A stretch of 64,000 bases of DNA, taken from NCBI RefSeq assembly GCF_036711975.1, contig NC_091968.1, forward strand, positions 4,402,001-4,466,000, given 5' to 3'. Positions 12,101-21,820 of the stretch are shown here, piece by piece. The DNA is from Onthophagus taurus (taxonomy: Eukaryota; Arthropoda; Insecta; Coleoptera; Scarabaeidae). The translations under genes were made by a program, and so were the position numbers. The first letter of the stretch is position 1. Each line of letters begins with the position of its first letter. The notes under the pieces were generated by a model. It did not search any database. It saw only the letters and a list, made by a program, of their open reading frames with translations, and was not told the origin of the DNA.

Positions 12101-15100
12101 CTCATGAATACCGTCATGTAGTGAATGACCGGATGAAGTGGAAGTTTGAAAATTTGTAGACTTGTGATGTTTGATGCCAGCTTTTTAACTAAAGTATTTT
12201 CAGGTTCCGGGTACTTGTGGTTACACCGGAAGAGGTGACAATTTTCATATTTCAAATGGAACACCCTGAGTTTTATTACATTTTTCAATCAAAAATGTCA
12301 ACTACAACGTTACTTTTTATAATTTATAAATCATCTAGTTTACCGCCGGAAAAAAAATTTGGTGTTGTGGAATGTTGTTGTGATTATGTATTATCAGAGG
12401 ATCAGTAAGGAAAGAGTAAACAGTTTGACATTTGCTAAAGCTATGGTTTATTTCTGTTGGTGTGATGACTAGGTTACTTTTTGTAGTGATCTGTTCTTAA
12501 GAAATGCCATATTTGGAATTTAGTAATGAGGATTATTTGAATTTGATAATAATTTATGGAGAGTGTAACCAAATAATGCCATATACGTGTCGGCTGCAAC
12601 ATACAAATGGCCTAAAAAAATTGAACAAAAATTTCAAAAATGTAATGAAATACAGGGTGTTCCATTTGAAATATGAAAGTTGTCACCTCTTCCGGTGTAA
12701 CCGCAAGTACCCGGAACCTGAAAATATTTGATTAAAAAGCTGGCATCAAACATCAGAAGTCTGCAAATTTTCAAAAGGCCACTTCATATGGTTATACACT
12801 AGGTCACACTAGCTATTCATGGCACACTAGGTTAAATATCGATATGATATGTGTGCATTTTTCAAAAAACCCTAATTATCTTCCAAACTATAAATGTTAG
12901 GTATAGGACATATGGGATATAAAAGATGTAAAATGAGACACCCAAGACGACTAAGTAATAAAATATGGGGGGTGCCATTTAAAAAAATGAAGTTATGGTA
13001 TTTCCAAATTTCGAAAAAGTAAAGTTATTCATAAACCTTGAAAACAGACAAATCCAAATATGTAAAAATATATAGGGTGTTCCATTTAAAAAAATAAAGT
13101 AGGTGTCGACTTCCGGTATAACCGGAAGTGTTAGAAATCTGAAAATATTTTAGTCGAAGAGAACGCAATTAATAATACTTAAATCTGAATTTTCAAATTT
13201 TTGTTTTAGCTAGAACCCCGTAAAGTTCTAATGAATGGTCGTCGTGGATGACCCTGTATATGTCCGTCCATAGGGAAGGTCTATGTGGAAAAAGGAGCAA
13301 AAAAAATGTGTACAATATTAAACAGACTTCATCAAAAAAGAATATTACATTACAGATAGAAACAGAACGATAAAAAGAGGAGAAAAGAAGACATAAAAAG
13401 ATACTAAACTCAAACGTTTTGTTTACGGAAAAACGTGTCAAAATAAGACCAACTTGAAGTGTGAGGAATCTAAACATAGTTTCCATATGAAATAAATTCC
13501 AAAATCTCATCGAATTCATATCCTGATGACGACTATACTTATCTATGCCATAATTGTTACGGCGAAGAGGCGATGAGCCCAGAAAATGAACTTTATAAGA
13601 ACTCCTGTGATGAAGACTTATTAAATACAGACAAATTTTAACAACTTGAAACTGGCCAGGATAAGAACATTAATAATGATCCTTGCAAAATCAGTAAGAC
13701 AAGAAACAACAGCAAGGCGACAAAATATAACTTGAAGGATTGGATGCAGATGAAAAAATTTATCCTAAATAAGCGTATTGTGTGTATAATCACGTTTCAA
13801 CAGTAATGTATTATAATTAACATACAGTGTGTCCGTAAAGTAACGGATATAGGCATTATAAATCATTATAAACTACTTGGCTATTTTTTCGACGAAGGGA
13901 CATTTACATTGAGTGGACAAGTAAATAGACAAAGTTGTCGGTATTGCGTTACCCAAAATCCAAAAGCCAAGAAAGTCGCACACCCAATATCCGCAAAAGA
14001 TTTGAGGAAACCTTAAGTGGAAAGAAATGTTTAAATTTTTTCAAAGCGATGTCATTCCTTCCATCCCGATAATGTTGACACAACTCAATTCCAACGGCAG
14101 TTATTCCAACAAGATGGCGCGCCAAAACTTCAAGAAGCTTACTAAATCAGTTTTTGACACTCAGGGAATTGTTTAGAATAAATGGTTGCCATAGTTACTC
14201 ATGGCTACTGCTATTTTTATCATTATACAAATTTGAAGTAATTAAACTTTAAAGTAACTTTTCTCGAAATTTTTCTTATGTAACTAATATTAATATTGAC
14301 TGTACTAGATTCAGAAAAAAATCCTCTTTCATATTCCGTAATAAAAATGGGGGATTGCCATTATAAAAAAATATCGATGACGCCATAACTCGTTTAAAAA
14401 TGACGGAAAGATTTCTCCATAAACCGTTTATTATGATTTTATCGCCTGTATCCCTTACTTTACGGACACACTGTATGTCCAATAACTGTAACATTACCGC
14501 CCAATGACTATTTGTACTTTTTTGCAATAAATAATTAAAAATGTAATTGGTGTATTATCTACGAAATCAGATAAGTAACTACATTCATGTAAAATATGCG
14601 GAGAAATTATGTAAGAAACGCAAATTTGCGTTTCCCTTACATCCCTATTTTTTAAGAAAGAATCATTTAAGAAAAAATCCCTTAACTGTCCAATAACTGT
14701 ATGGTTTACCCTAATCAATAATTATTTTATTCCGATTCAGATTATTTCACTCACATATACAAAGTATATAAAGAGAAAATATTGTAACACTTAACCGCAA
14801 AATTAACGCACCACTCCGACTTTTAGTTTTATTTCGAGAAATATTATATATTTCCGATTTATTAATATCATTTATAATAATTTGTTCATTATTACGCCTT
14901 TTGTATAGGATTTGTCCGTCTTCTTTATTTAATTTTGAAATTTTTTAAGTAAATAAGCCTCACTTCTAAAATAAAAGTAGGCATTGCTTTTTAATTGTTT
15001 TACCAATTATCTTATCAATTGGTATTCGTGCAATACATAATGGAGCGTGCTAGATGAAATTTAAATCGTGATGAATGTGTTCAAATTGTAACTTTGTCCA

Positions 15101-17757
15101 ATGACTAATAAATCGCGAACTGGGTAGAAGGTTTGGCGTGGCTCATACAACGGTCGGTAGGGTTCTGCAGAGATTTTTAGAGACCAACGATTATGCTAGA
15201 CGACGTGACCAAGGCAGGCCACGAGTTACAAATGCGGTGGAGGATTTTTGATGCTTCGAGCACTTAGGAAACGGTTCACTACCGCTCGAAGCCTCCAAAT
15301 ACAACTAAGCGAGGTTTATGGCACTGCTGTTAGTTAAGATACCATAAGAAGAAGACTTTGTACTCAAAATTTACGACCTCGGGCAGCAGCTACTGATCTC
15401 AGATTATCTGCAAATCACCGAAGAAACAGATTGGCTTTTGCAAGAAGTCACGCGGATTGCGAAATCCATCATTAGGACCAGGTGTTATTAATGGATGAGT
15501 CACGGTTTTGCCTTGTAAGTTCTGATCGTCGTCCAAGAGTGTACAGAAGGCCAAATGAAACATTTCATTTGGAACATTCGAGAAACCACATTATACGGAG
15601 GCGGTTCAGTGATGGTATGGGTAACAGCTTGCACGGGACTTTTTATCATTGATGGTGGACGTCTGAATTCTGAAAGATACATAACAGACATTTTATAACC
15701 TTTTGTGATATCTTTTGCACCTCACATTGGCGATGGGTTCATTTTTATGCAGGATAATGCGAGGCCACATACGGCACATATAGTTACTGAATATTTAAAT
15801 TATGTTAATATTCAAGTCCTCGAGTGGCCAGCCTGTAGTCCAGACTTGAACCCAATCGAGCATCTTTGGGACATAATGCGACGGAGGTTTAGAAGTCAGC
15901 ATCCACCACCTAACAGCTTAGACGAGCTGCGACAAAGTCTTATTCGCGTATGGGAAGATATCCCCCAAGAAACCATCAGATGTCTAATTGAAAGTATGTC
16001 ACAACGATGTCAGGCTACAATAACAGCCAGAGGTGGTAACACTCGTTACTGATATATGGTCTTAATGTAAGTTTAGTAAAAGTTATAAAAGAGTTAATAA
16101 CAATTCCATTAACAAAAATAATTAATCTTTTAATAGATGGTACATTTCCAGATCAATTAAAAACAGCTCTAGTCGTGCCAATATACAAAAAAGGTGACCA
16201 CAACTGCATTGAAAATTATCGCCCAATCTCGTTGCTACCCATTTTCTCAAAGATCTTTGAAAAGATATTAAAAAACAGAATAACTGCTTTTTTTGAAAAT
16301 AATAATCTATTTACACCATCCCAATTCGGCTTTAGACCAGGAAAAAAATACCACAGATTCAATAGCCAAGTTTGTTGAATATGCAGCCGAATGCTTTGAG
16401 AGTGGCAAACATATGATTGGCACCTTCTGCGATTTGAGCAAGGCTTTTGACTGCGTCCAACATAAAACTTCACCACAAACTGCGAGAGTATAATTTTGAT
16501 ACAAAAAGTATAAACCTAATTGATTCTTATCTCAAAAATAGAACCTGTGTACGTCTTATGTGTACTTTAAATATTTTATAAGTTTGTTCTTTACTTTTTT
16601 GCTTTGCAATGTATGTACCTGACGAGTGTTAATATTTTTTATGTGGCACAATAAACTTAGAATTTCTTCAAAAGAAGTTCTTTGTGTTCGTAACAATAAT
16701 GATCATTTTACATGATATTTTTTACTTTTAGTTTTCGTTTATTTCCTACAATTCATTTAAGTCAAACTTATCGTTATTATCGAAATAATTCTGTTTATGT
16801 ATTCTATTTTTAATATGTTTTACAAAATGTATGATAATTTTGACTTTAATTATAATAAATCGAAATATATAAAGGGTGCGTTAATTTTGCGGTTAAGTGT
16901 ATTTAAACGTACCTGTATATGGAAGTCGTCTGTATCAGTTGAGTATAGACCACTCCACTTAATTAAATGAAATAATTATTGATTCATGTTTATCAATTAT
17001 ATCTATTTAAGAAAAAGATGAGTAAAATGACATATTCTGGTTGCAATGTAATCCATTTTTGCCTCCTTTTTGTACTTCTGTTGCTCCATTAATTTTACAT
17101 AACTAATCACAGAAAATCAGAAACAAATTTATGAATTAAAATATAAACATCTTACTTACTCGATTTAGAAAATGTGTTATTTTACACATCTGCTTTCTTA
17201 CGTTGATTATTTAAATAAATCAGTGCCATTATGTTTTGTTTTAGACATTAAAAGTAATCTTTTTTACATTTTGCGGAATTTACATCGCCTATTTACTATT
17301 GTTACTACTAAGAGCTTATAGTGAATTAAGATCAATGCCATTTTTCGATATGAGATTAAAATTTTTGACACTACTAATGTTGGTGGTTTTATCGATAAGC
17401 TTAACAATAACAGTTTTAAGATTTGGAATCGGAGTTTTGGAAGATAACTTCGTCGCCCAATTGTCCACCCATTACAACAGTTCCGTTCAATTCATGTCTT
17501 TTTACGGTTTATTAAATTTCTACGTTTACGCCATGACCTATGTTTATTCTCCAAATACTAAAACCATTCAAGGTAAACATTAAAAATCTCATTTTGTAAT
17601 CGATTGATTTAAAAAAATCGTTTTAGAATCAATTATAACTAAAGATAACCCAACCTTTTCGATGATTAATGATTCCGACGAAGATGTTATTTATGGTTCC
17701 GAAGATGAAAGTAGAAGGCCGTTGAATAGGGCAAGAAATGACGATGACAGTGATTGA
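6122..17757 (+). CDS. TMEM181: TMEM181-like seven-pass membrane protein, complete, nine coding exons
   Basis: Multi-pass protein of the secretory/plasma membrane; the human protein was identified as a cytolethal distending toxin host factor, and its normal role is unclear. Coding exons: 6122-6279, 6330-6433, 6490-6666, 6718-6968, 7032-7112, 7166-7265, 7326-7603, 17245-17572 and 17627-17757. They sum to 1608 nt (535 aa plus stop) with all phases compatible and all introns GT-AG. Family landmarks in order: first membrane segment after MRLYSMHKREF, luminal domain with SYNQQMWL and RTRHLRC, IEIWFRFIF, WSIEQKWMSILL, FLINSWIPGM, LLFWLCVYHGLRQNERR, FYFPKFFIVGVLWL, AYSELRSMPFFDMRLKFLT, HYNSSVQFMSFYGLLNFYVY, and the acidic tail NDSDEDVIYGSEDE. 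The first six introns are 48-63 bp; intron 7 (7604-17244) has expanded to 9.6 kb by transposon insertion. AATAAA-like signals lie near 17878 and 17912. Confidence 0.93.
8292..8493. mobile_element. MITE B inside the LTR, hairpin-rich
   Basis: Terminal inverted repeats share GGAAGAGAAGCAG (starting at about 8310 and ending at about 8479), extended outward by ATTGTTTTAT-like arms. The inside has two hairpins with the same loop theme: CTTAGCGAC-GAACGCAGTGA-GTCGCTAA and GCCGGAC-GAACGAAGTGA-GTCCGGC. Non-coding. It is absent from the partner LTR, so it arrived after the LTR element inserted. Confidence 0.7.
8494..8704. mobile_element. MITE A inside the LTR
   Basis: Terminal inverted repeats TTTTTTCTTCAAACGT (8494) and ACGTTTGAAGAAAAAA (8689-8704). 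An internal hairpin has arms TATGGCGCTAAAGT/ACTTTAGCGCCATA (8550-8588). Non-coding and absent from the partner LTR. It directly abuts MITE B. Confidence 0.7.
8867..9205 (-). pseudogene. Integrase C-terminal tail of the gypsy-type element
   Basis: A 112-codon frame beginning MERAHVATPFGPRWIGPHMV with the late-integrase pattern (GPxxV.EEAG..TYWIRR, then GHINDLRLAP), which in intact elements follows the catalytic core. It overlaps the protease frame by one codon and is joined to it where the deletion removed RT, RNase H and the integrase core. It reads on into the 3' LTR. Confidence 0.65.
9205..9957 (-). CDS. Retroelement aspartic protease plus RT entry segment, truncated pol
   Basis: Residues 1-100 form a retropepsin-like domain with the active-site triad LLDSGST at about residues 25-31 and the flap region VPRLSTPFVFGDPWF. 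Residues 160-210 (KLELTEGARPFRLPPYRCSY) are the conserved stretch that precedes the RT fingers. The sequence then turns into unrelated-frame codons where the large pol deletion begins. The Met lies 9 bp past the gag stop, so gag and pol are in separate frames. The frame itself is intact, but a full polyprotein is not made. Confidence 0.75.
   Translation of the reverse strand: MEEPGCSSRSTVILEVAGRRSLALLDSGSTSNFVSSRAVASYKPLGDTYATQADPNAQLPILGKAEIEFTIGGLQCTQQFLVVPRLSTPFVFGDPWFRDQGVILDFQRGCFHFGKEKRTTMYFRRGNSTAPLPALDVSTIRHQFPDKHKEAFLTTLRAFPDVFTDSHKSTTGATQHKLELTEGARPFRLPPYRCSYTKKEFIAREVEKMVNSQRQDGPREEDERTGTSTDTASDTLGLYHHPGGSCQGSS
9966..10889 (-). CDS. Retroelement Gag, intact
   Basis: 307 aa. Residues 1-65 are charged and low in complexity. 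Residues 85-230 match the retrotransposon capsid domain (EDPAEFIKVIKTYF, AAVWWSAFDDL, SFAEFHQALLERF). A zinc knuckle CWYCPGYHWNRDC follows near residue 270, with one residue less than usual between the second Cys and His. The element forms cytoplasmic particles from this protein; with RT gone, this copy could only supply Gag. The open frame is uninterrupted, in contrast to pol. Confidence 0.8.
   Translation of the reverse strand: MPKGPTTRSRSLSTRPYPTKEDLASSSEEEGPTQPIKEEKKGKESQTQKMGKTTEEPKQDSATVQTQVCALSKLLAEHVCIPKAEPPCFTGDSLEDPAEFIKVIKTYFTDTGIPSAEQTKKATSFLREDAAVWWSAFDDLEMSFAEFHQALLERFNSPQILAQVNGQYFSRHQQTDESVQAFLKRKHLQARRLHRKPDDDIGMMVALLLPQLQLHLSPTPANIHELRHKAIRTEALLKKSGLLKQPTTPSPKGKKTPEGDNEDPKKKVPRCWYCPGYHWNRDCPLQRSTGSGNETAAVRPGQPGRPQ
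10902..10913 (-). promoter_or_regulatory. Primer-binding site, tRNA-Lys type
   Basis: On the element strand, two bases after the 5' LTR, TGGCGCCCAACG is complementary to the 3' end of tRNA-Lys, the usual minus-strand primer for many gypsy-type and retroviral elements. Confidence 0.75.
10916..11280 (-). repeat. 5' LTR of the gypsy-type element
   Basis: 365 bp, TGTTACGGGGG... to ...TTGGTGACA, followed by the target duplication ATGT. Compared with the 3' LTR it has an extra short (GTTGTCGCT)-type repeat unit near 11080 and lacks the MITEs. Confidence 0.88.
11463..13258. repeat. Large fold-back (inverted repeat) element
   Basis: Both ends read TACAGGGTCATCCACGACGA on their own strands. The left arm (about 11463-12275) and the right arm (about 12650-13258) are reverse complements, with a deletion of roughly 200 bp in the right arm. 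Each arm contains the motif GGTGTTCCATTT or its complement about every 300 bp (11635, 11950, 12253; 12655, 12970, 13077), next to short hairpins such as CTTCCGGTTATACCGGAAG. It interrupts the pogo-like transposase. Confidence 0.75.
13825..14473. mobile_element. Mariner-type transposon, degenerate
   Basis: Inverted terminal repeats CAGTGTGTCCGTAAAGTAA at both ends, flanked by TA (13823-13824, 14474-14475). A trace of transposase, FQQDGAPKLQ, is readable near 14100 and corresponds to the second catalytic Asp region. About 650 bp, so internally deleted. The truncated copy at 1057 belongs to the same family. Confidence 0.78.
15062..16052 (+). pseudogene. Tc1-family transposase, frameshifted
   Basis: N-terminal HTH remnants RRFGVAHTTVGRVLQRFLE and the GRPR-like RDQGRPRVT, then LMDESRFCLVSSDRRPRVYR (first Asp). 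From 15705 an intact 115-codon C-terminal frame carries FMQDNARPHTA (second Asp) and CSPDLNPIEHLWD (the Glu of D34E). Several stops between 15250 and 15690 make it inactive. Confidence 0.82.
16083..16560 (+). pseudogene. LINE reverse transcriptase fragment nested in the Tc1 element
   Basis: RT fingers motifs VPIYKKGDHNCIENYRPISL, SKIFEKILKNRI and SQFGFRPGK, a frameshift, then TFCDLSKAFDCVQH and SYLKNRTCVRL. Truncated at both ends. Jockey-like by motif wording. Confidence 0.78.
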
Positions 17758-18084
17758 ATTAAAACGGGAAATGGTGCCAAGAAGGGGGCTTTTTGGTGAA
17801 GTTCTTTTTCTACTTTCGCTATTTTAGATAATATGTAGTGTTTTAAGTAAGTCGAAATGAACTGTAAACAATTATCATAATAAATAAGTGTTATTGTAAT
17901 TTAAATTGGCGAAATAAACAAACGTAATTGTTTTTATGCTTTTTTTTTAATGGAAGACTACAACAATCAAGAGAAGATAATTAACTGTAATAATGGAAAA
18001 TTTGCTCTTTTAATGCTTAACTGACTTAGAAGTTGGAAGTAAAAGACTCTAAACAAGAAAATTTGTCCCACATAAAATGCAACA
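17758..18084. other. TMEM181 3' UTR and intergenic sequence
   Basis: AT-rich sequence after the TGA with candidate polyadenylation signals AATAAATAAG (17878) and GAAATAAAC (17911). Nothing else recognised before the satellite begins. Confidence 0.5.
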
Positions 18085-20775
18085 TGTCTGAATGTTTCTA
18101 GTTCTAATGTTAGTTCAAGTGACTAGTAGGTATATATCACTATGTTGCATATTTTTATTGAAATAAAACTAGAACTAACACTAGACCTAGAACTTATTAT
18201 GGTGCCTGGTAGTTGATGACTTGATGAACATCCTAACTAAAAACGGATTTAAGATACAAGGGTATGCTGATGACCTGGTAATCACAATCCGAGGTAAATA
18301 TGATTCAATCATAACTCAGCTAATGCAGAAAGCCCTACTACTCACCAGTACTTGGTGCAGAAGCAATGGGCTTAGCATCAATCCCAATAAAATCGAAATA
18401 CTCCCTTTCACTCGGAGAAGGAAGCTACAAATAAAAGCACCCTTCATTGAAAGCAGAACTATTAACCTCAAAACAGAAACTAAATACCTAGGGGTAATAC
18501 TTGACAGTAAACTAAACTGGAACTCACACTTAGATAAGGTGAGGAAAAAGGCCATCATGGCAAACCAGATCTGCCGCAGGCTCCTAGGAAGGAACTGGGG
18601 TCTCAAACCACGAATGGCTCATTGGGCCTACGTAGCAATAATCAGACCCATGGTCGCCTACGCCTCATTGGTTTGGTGGCCAAAAACAAAACATAAGACA
18701 GCTCAACAACAGCTGGCACAAATCCAGCGGTTAGCATGTCTTAACATAACGGGTGCAATGAGATCCTGTCCGACGGCTGCTTTGGAAGCCCTACTCGGTC
18801 TCACACCGCTCCACATATATATACAAAAGAAAGCAGCCTTAAGTGCCTTATCACTGAAAACAGTTTCTTCACTCAAGTTGATGCAGGGTAACCTCAGAGG
18901 AGACCTCGAGATCCTCAAGGACCCATGTCTAAATCACCTGATTGAAATTAAAACGGACCTCATACCGACGGAATACAATTTCAACCAACCGTATAAGGTC
19001 ATATTTAGTAGCAGGGATGATTGGGAGAAGGGAGGGCCTCAACTAAAAAGAGGAGCCCTAGCCTGGTACACCGATGCTTCAAAGACAGTAAGATCTGGAG
19101 TAGGCATGGGCATCAGTGGACCAAATAGCCACATCAAATTGCCCCTCAGCTCGGACTTAACAATTTTCCAAGCAGAAGTTCTTGCTATAAACTTCTGCAC
19201 CGCTTTGAACCTACAGAAGGGACAAAAAGGTGCATCCATAAACATTTTCACAGACAGTCGGGCCGCCTTAAAGGCAATTCAGGCCTACACGTGTGGCTCC
19301 GCACTGATCAGAGAGTGTACCAACAACCTGAGAGAACTCGCTAGGGGCAATGATGTTACCCTATGGTGGGTTTCAGGTCACAGCAACATTGAGGGCAATG
19401 AGAAGGCCGACAAGCTGGCCAAAGAGGCAGCAAACACGCCCTTCATTGGACCCCAACCTGGATGTGGACTACAAAAAAGCCACCTAAAACAAATAATCAA
19501 CAACTGGGAGGCTTCAAAGATAGCCTTACGCTGGAAGGAACTTCCAGGTCACAGACAAGCGAAGAGTATGATAACTCCGTCGCAAAACAAAACCAAAGAG
19601 GTTTTATGCCACAGCAAAGGGGATCTAAGAACGCTTTCAGGCTACCTAATCGGCCATGTGCCCCTAAAATACCACCTCTTCCATATTGGACAAGCTGAGG
19701 ATCAAACTTGTCGACTATGCAACGACGAGTCAGAAACTGCTGAACATATACTGTGCAATTGCGTCGCCAGAGGCCGTCTAAGGCACAACGTCTTCGGTAA
19801 AACTCCCCTGTTACCTACCGACATAAAGGTTCAAGACCTCAGGACAATACTAAGGTTCATTAAGAACCTACATTTACCCTAAATCTTTGGAGGGCTAAAG
19901 TTACAATAGATCTTATAGGTCGCGGTAACGAGAGGGGCCGCTCTCCTCAGCCCGGCAGCAATAATAATAATAAAATAATAATCACTAGAACTAACACAAG
20001 ACCTAGAACTAGAATCATTCGGATTTAGCCGTCTTGAGACACGTGCGGCTAAACCCAAATGTTTCTAGTTCTAAGTCTAGTACTAGTTCTAGCATTACAC
20101 TATCACTAAAACTAACACAAGACCTAGAACTAGAATCATTCGGGTTTAGCCGTCTTGAGAGACGTGCGGCTAAATCCGAATGTTTCTAGTTCTCGGTCTA
20201 GTGTGAGTTCTAGTATTGCACTATCACTAGAACTAACAGAAGACCTAGAACTAGAATCATTCGGGTTTAGCCGTCTTGAGAGACGTGCGTATAAACCCGA
20301 ATGTTTCTAGTTCTAAGTCTAGTGTTAGTTCTAGCATTCCACCATCACTAAAACTAACACAAGACCTAGAACTAGAATCATTCAGGTTTAGCCGTCTTGA
20401 GAGACGTGCGGCTAAACCCGAATGTTTCTAGTTCTAAGTCTAGTGTTAGTTCTAGCATTTCACTGTCACTAAAACTAACACAAGACCTAGAACTAGAATC
20501 ATTCGGGTTTAGCCATCTTGAGAGACGTGCGGCTAAATCCGAATGTTCCTAGTTCTCGGTCTAGTGTTAGTTCTAGTATTGCACTAGCACTATCACTAGA
20601 ACTAACACAAGACCTGGAACTAGAATCATTCGGGTTTAGCCGTCTTGAGAGACGTGCGACTAAATCCGAATGTTTCTAGTTCTAGTGTTAGTTCTAGTAT
20701 TCCACTTTCACTAGAACTAACACAAGACCTAGAACTAGAATCATTGGGTTTAGCCGTCTTGAGAGACGTGCGGCT
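18085..20775. repeat. Palindromic TCTAGT-type satellite array interrupted by an I-like LINE
   Basis: Satellite sequence at 18085-18193 and 19973-20775. The right part holds seven units whose hairpin centres (near 20030, 20153, 20274, 20395, 20517, 20646, 20758) are about 121 bp apart. Each unit is a nested palindrome: hexamer arm, CATTCGGGTTTAGCCG, CTTGAGAG-type centre, complement, hexamer arm. The LINE inserted into the array. Confidence 0.85.
18194..19972 (+). mobile_element. I-clade non-LTR retrotransposon, 5'-truncated, with RNase H
   Basis: The open frame to 19882 (about 560 codons) is uninterrupted. It starts in the RT palm at LLWCLVVDDL, then has GYADDLVI (catalytic YADD), KYLGVILDSKLNW (thumb), and RNase H from about residue 280 with WYTDASK, FTDSRAALKAI, and WVSGHSNIEGNEKADKLAK, so the RNase H Asp/Glu/Asp/His set is visible. 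A zinc-binding CRLCNDESETAEHILCNC near the C-terminus is typical of the group. RNase H plus a 3' tail of TAA/AAT repeats (19958-19972) point to the I group rather than Jockey. Codon use and GC are higher than the surroundings. The intact frame suggests recent insertion. Confidence 0.85.
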
Positions 20776-21240
20776 CATCTTTTTCCAAGTAAAACTTTTC
20801 TTATGCAAAACTACCCAATGGCACAGTGCAAGCGTATAGTAGTTTCGTAACTATGGTTACTGCATTCATATATTGCACGTTATATGAAATTCCCAGTAGG
20901 GAATTGCAAAAAGAACTGACTCAGAAAATGGTTGTTATAGTTATGGACATTATTTAATTGACTGCTAACAGAAAGTGATTTAATATGAAGTTAAGTGCTT
21001 CAAATTGTTTCAAGTATGTTTCAAAGTTTTCAAACACTAAAAGGTGATTGAGGAGATTAATTACTGTAATATTCGATATCTTGTGTACCTGTAAACACTT
21101 ATAAAGGAAATTTTATTAAATGTGATAAATTTTGTAAGTAAGAAATTAGTTTTTATCAGAAAGTATTTTTTAATCAATAAATAAACACTAATAAAACATA
21201 AAAGTCATTTTTTAATAGTTAATTCAACAAATAACAAAAA
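20776..21240. other. Intergenic between satellite and YTHDC2-like gene
   Basis: AT-rich, no gene or repeat recognised. It probably contains the 3' UTR of the minus-strand YTHDC2-like gene; AATAAA-like strings (on the minus strand) are frequent but none can be singled out. Confidence 0.35.
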
Positions 21241-21326
21241 TTACCACTGATGATTATTTCTCCTTCCTCTCCATCCACCTCTCCAACGTGGTTTCTTATA
21301 ACCTCCACTCCTTCTTTCAGGAAACT
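21241..21326 (-). CDS. Alternative last coding exon of the YTHDC2-like gene (RG-rich tail)
   Basis: On the minus strand, TTTTTTCAG precedes 86 nt ending in TAA. A donor CCAATTTTGG/GTAGGG inside the preceding exon (last exonic base 21841) joins to it in phase and replaces the short ending GRGLDF with a tail rich in Arg, Gly and Trp (FPERRSGGYKKPRWRGG, then WRGRRNNHQW). The spliced total, 3969 nt, divides by three. RG-rich tails commonly bind RNA. It is uncertain which ending is the major one. Confidence 0.6.
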
Positions 21327-21820
21327 CTGAAAAAATCACCCAAAAAAGAAAACATATTAGTTAAGCAACTGGAGTTTTAAGAAAACTTAATACTTACAAG
21401 AAAGTAATAACATTAATTAACGTTAATACTAAATTAATTCTAACTTATCTGTTACTTCTTAATAAATAAATTAATCTTCTTATTTCATAATCGGATGTGG
21501 ATAATGGTGCGGAGATGATGTGGAGTGATCAGGATTTAACACATTAATAAACACATTTACAATACGACATAAACTACATGCACAAAAAAAATGCAAAAAA
21601 ATAAAGTTAAAAATAAGTAAACCGTAACAATTATTAAGCTAACATAGAAAAGGATAATTTATTAAAATGTTTTTTGTTAAAGGAACTGTACGAACATCGT
21701 AGATAAATAATTTTAAAAGAAATGCGATCAAAATGAGAAAATTCTAAAAGAAGTGTTTGGAAAAAAGAATATTGTTCGGATAAGATGAGGTAATAAAAAG
21801 ATTTGCTTTAAAAATTATTC

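Larger units (their letters stand above)
7921..13570 (+). mobile_element. Pogo/Tigger (jerky-like) transposon relic split by two later insertions
   Basis: Three collinear pieces of one transposase remain. 7921-8090 gives a psq-type helix-turn-helix (VIQEMQKGKSSLRDITNKYN, then VPKSTLDFKIK). 11290-11460 gives the CENP-B/DDE junction (SSCVSENDIRKWFEEIEGC, then LKDPNRIFLIAMKQVL, where an Asp-rich DDE start is expected but the catalytic Asp is not seen). 13259-13400 resumes with GKVYVEKGAKNVYNIKQTSS. The gap 8237-11280 is an LTR element with a 4-bp target duplication, and 11463-13258 is a fold-back. Terminal repeats of this relic were not located. Confidence 0.6.
14788..16899 (+). mobile_element. 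Tc1-like transposon with a nested LINE fragment
   Basis: Terminal inverted repeats CACTTAACCGCAAAATTAAC (left) and the complement ending GCGGTTAAGTG (right, to 16899), near TA dinucleotides. It contains a broken transposase gene (15062-16052) and, downstream of it, a piece of LINE RT (16083-16560). Located in TMEM181 intron 7. Confidence 0.82.

Noticed and set aside
13193..13519. Minus-strand frame of 108 codons rich in Phe and Leu
   Set aside because: Antisense to the pogo-like transposase remnant on the plus strand; low-complexity hydrophobic reading, not a gene.
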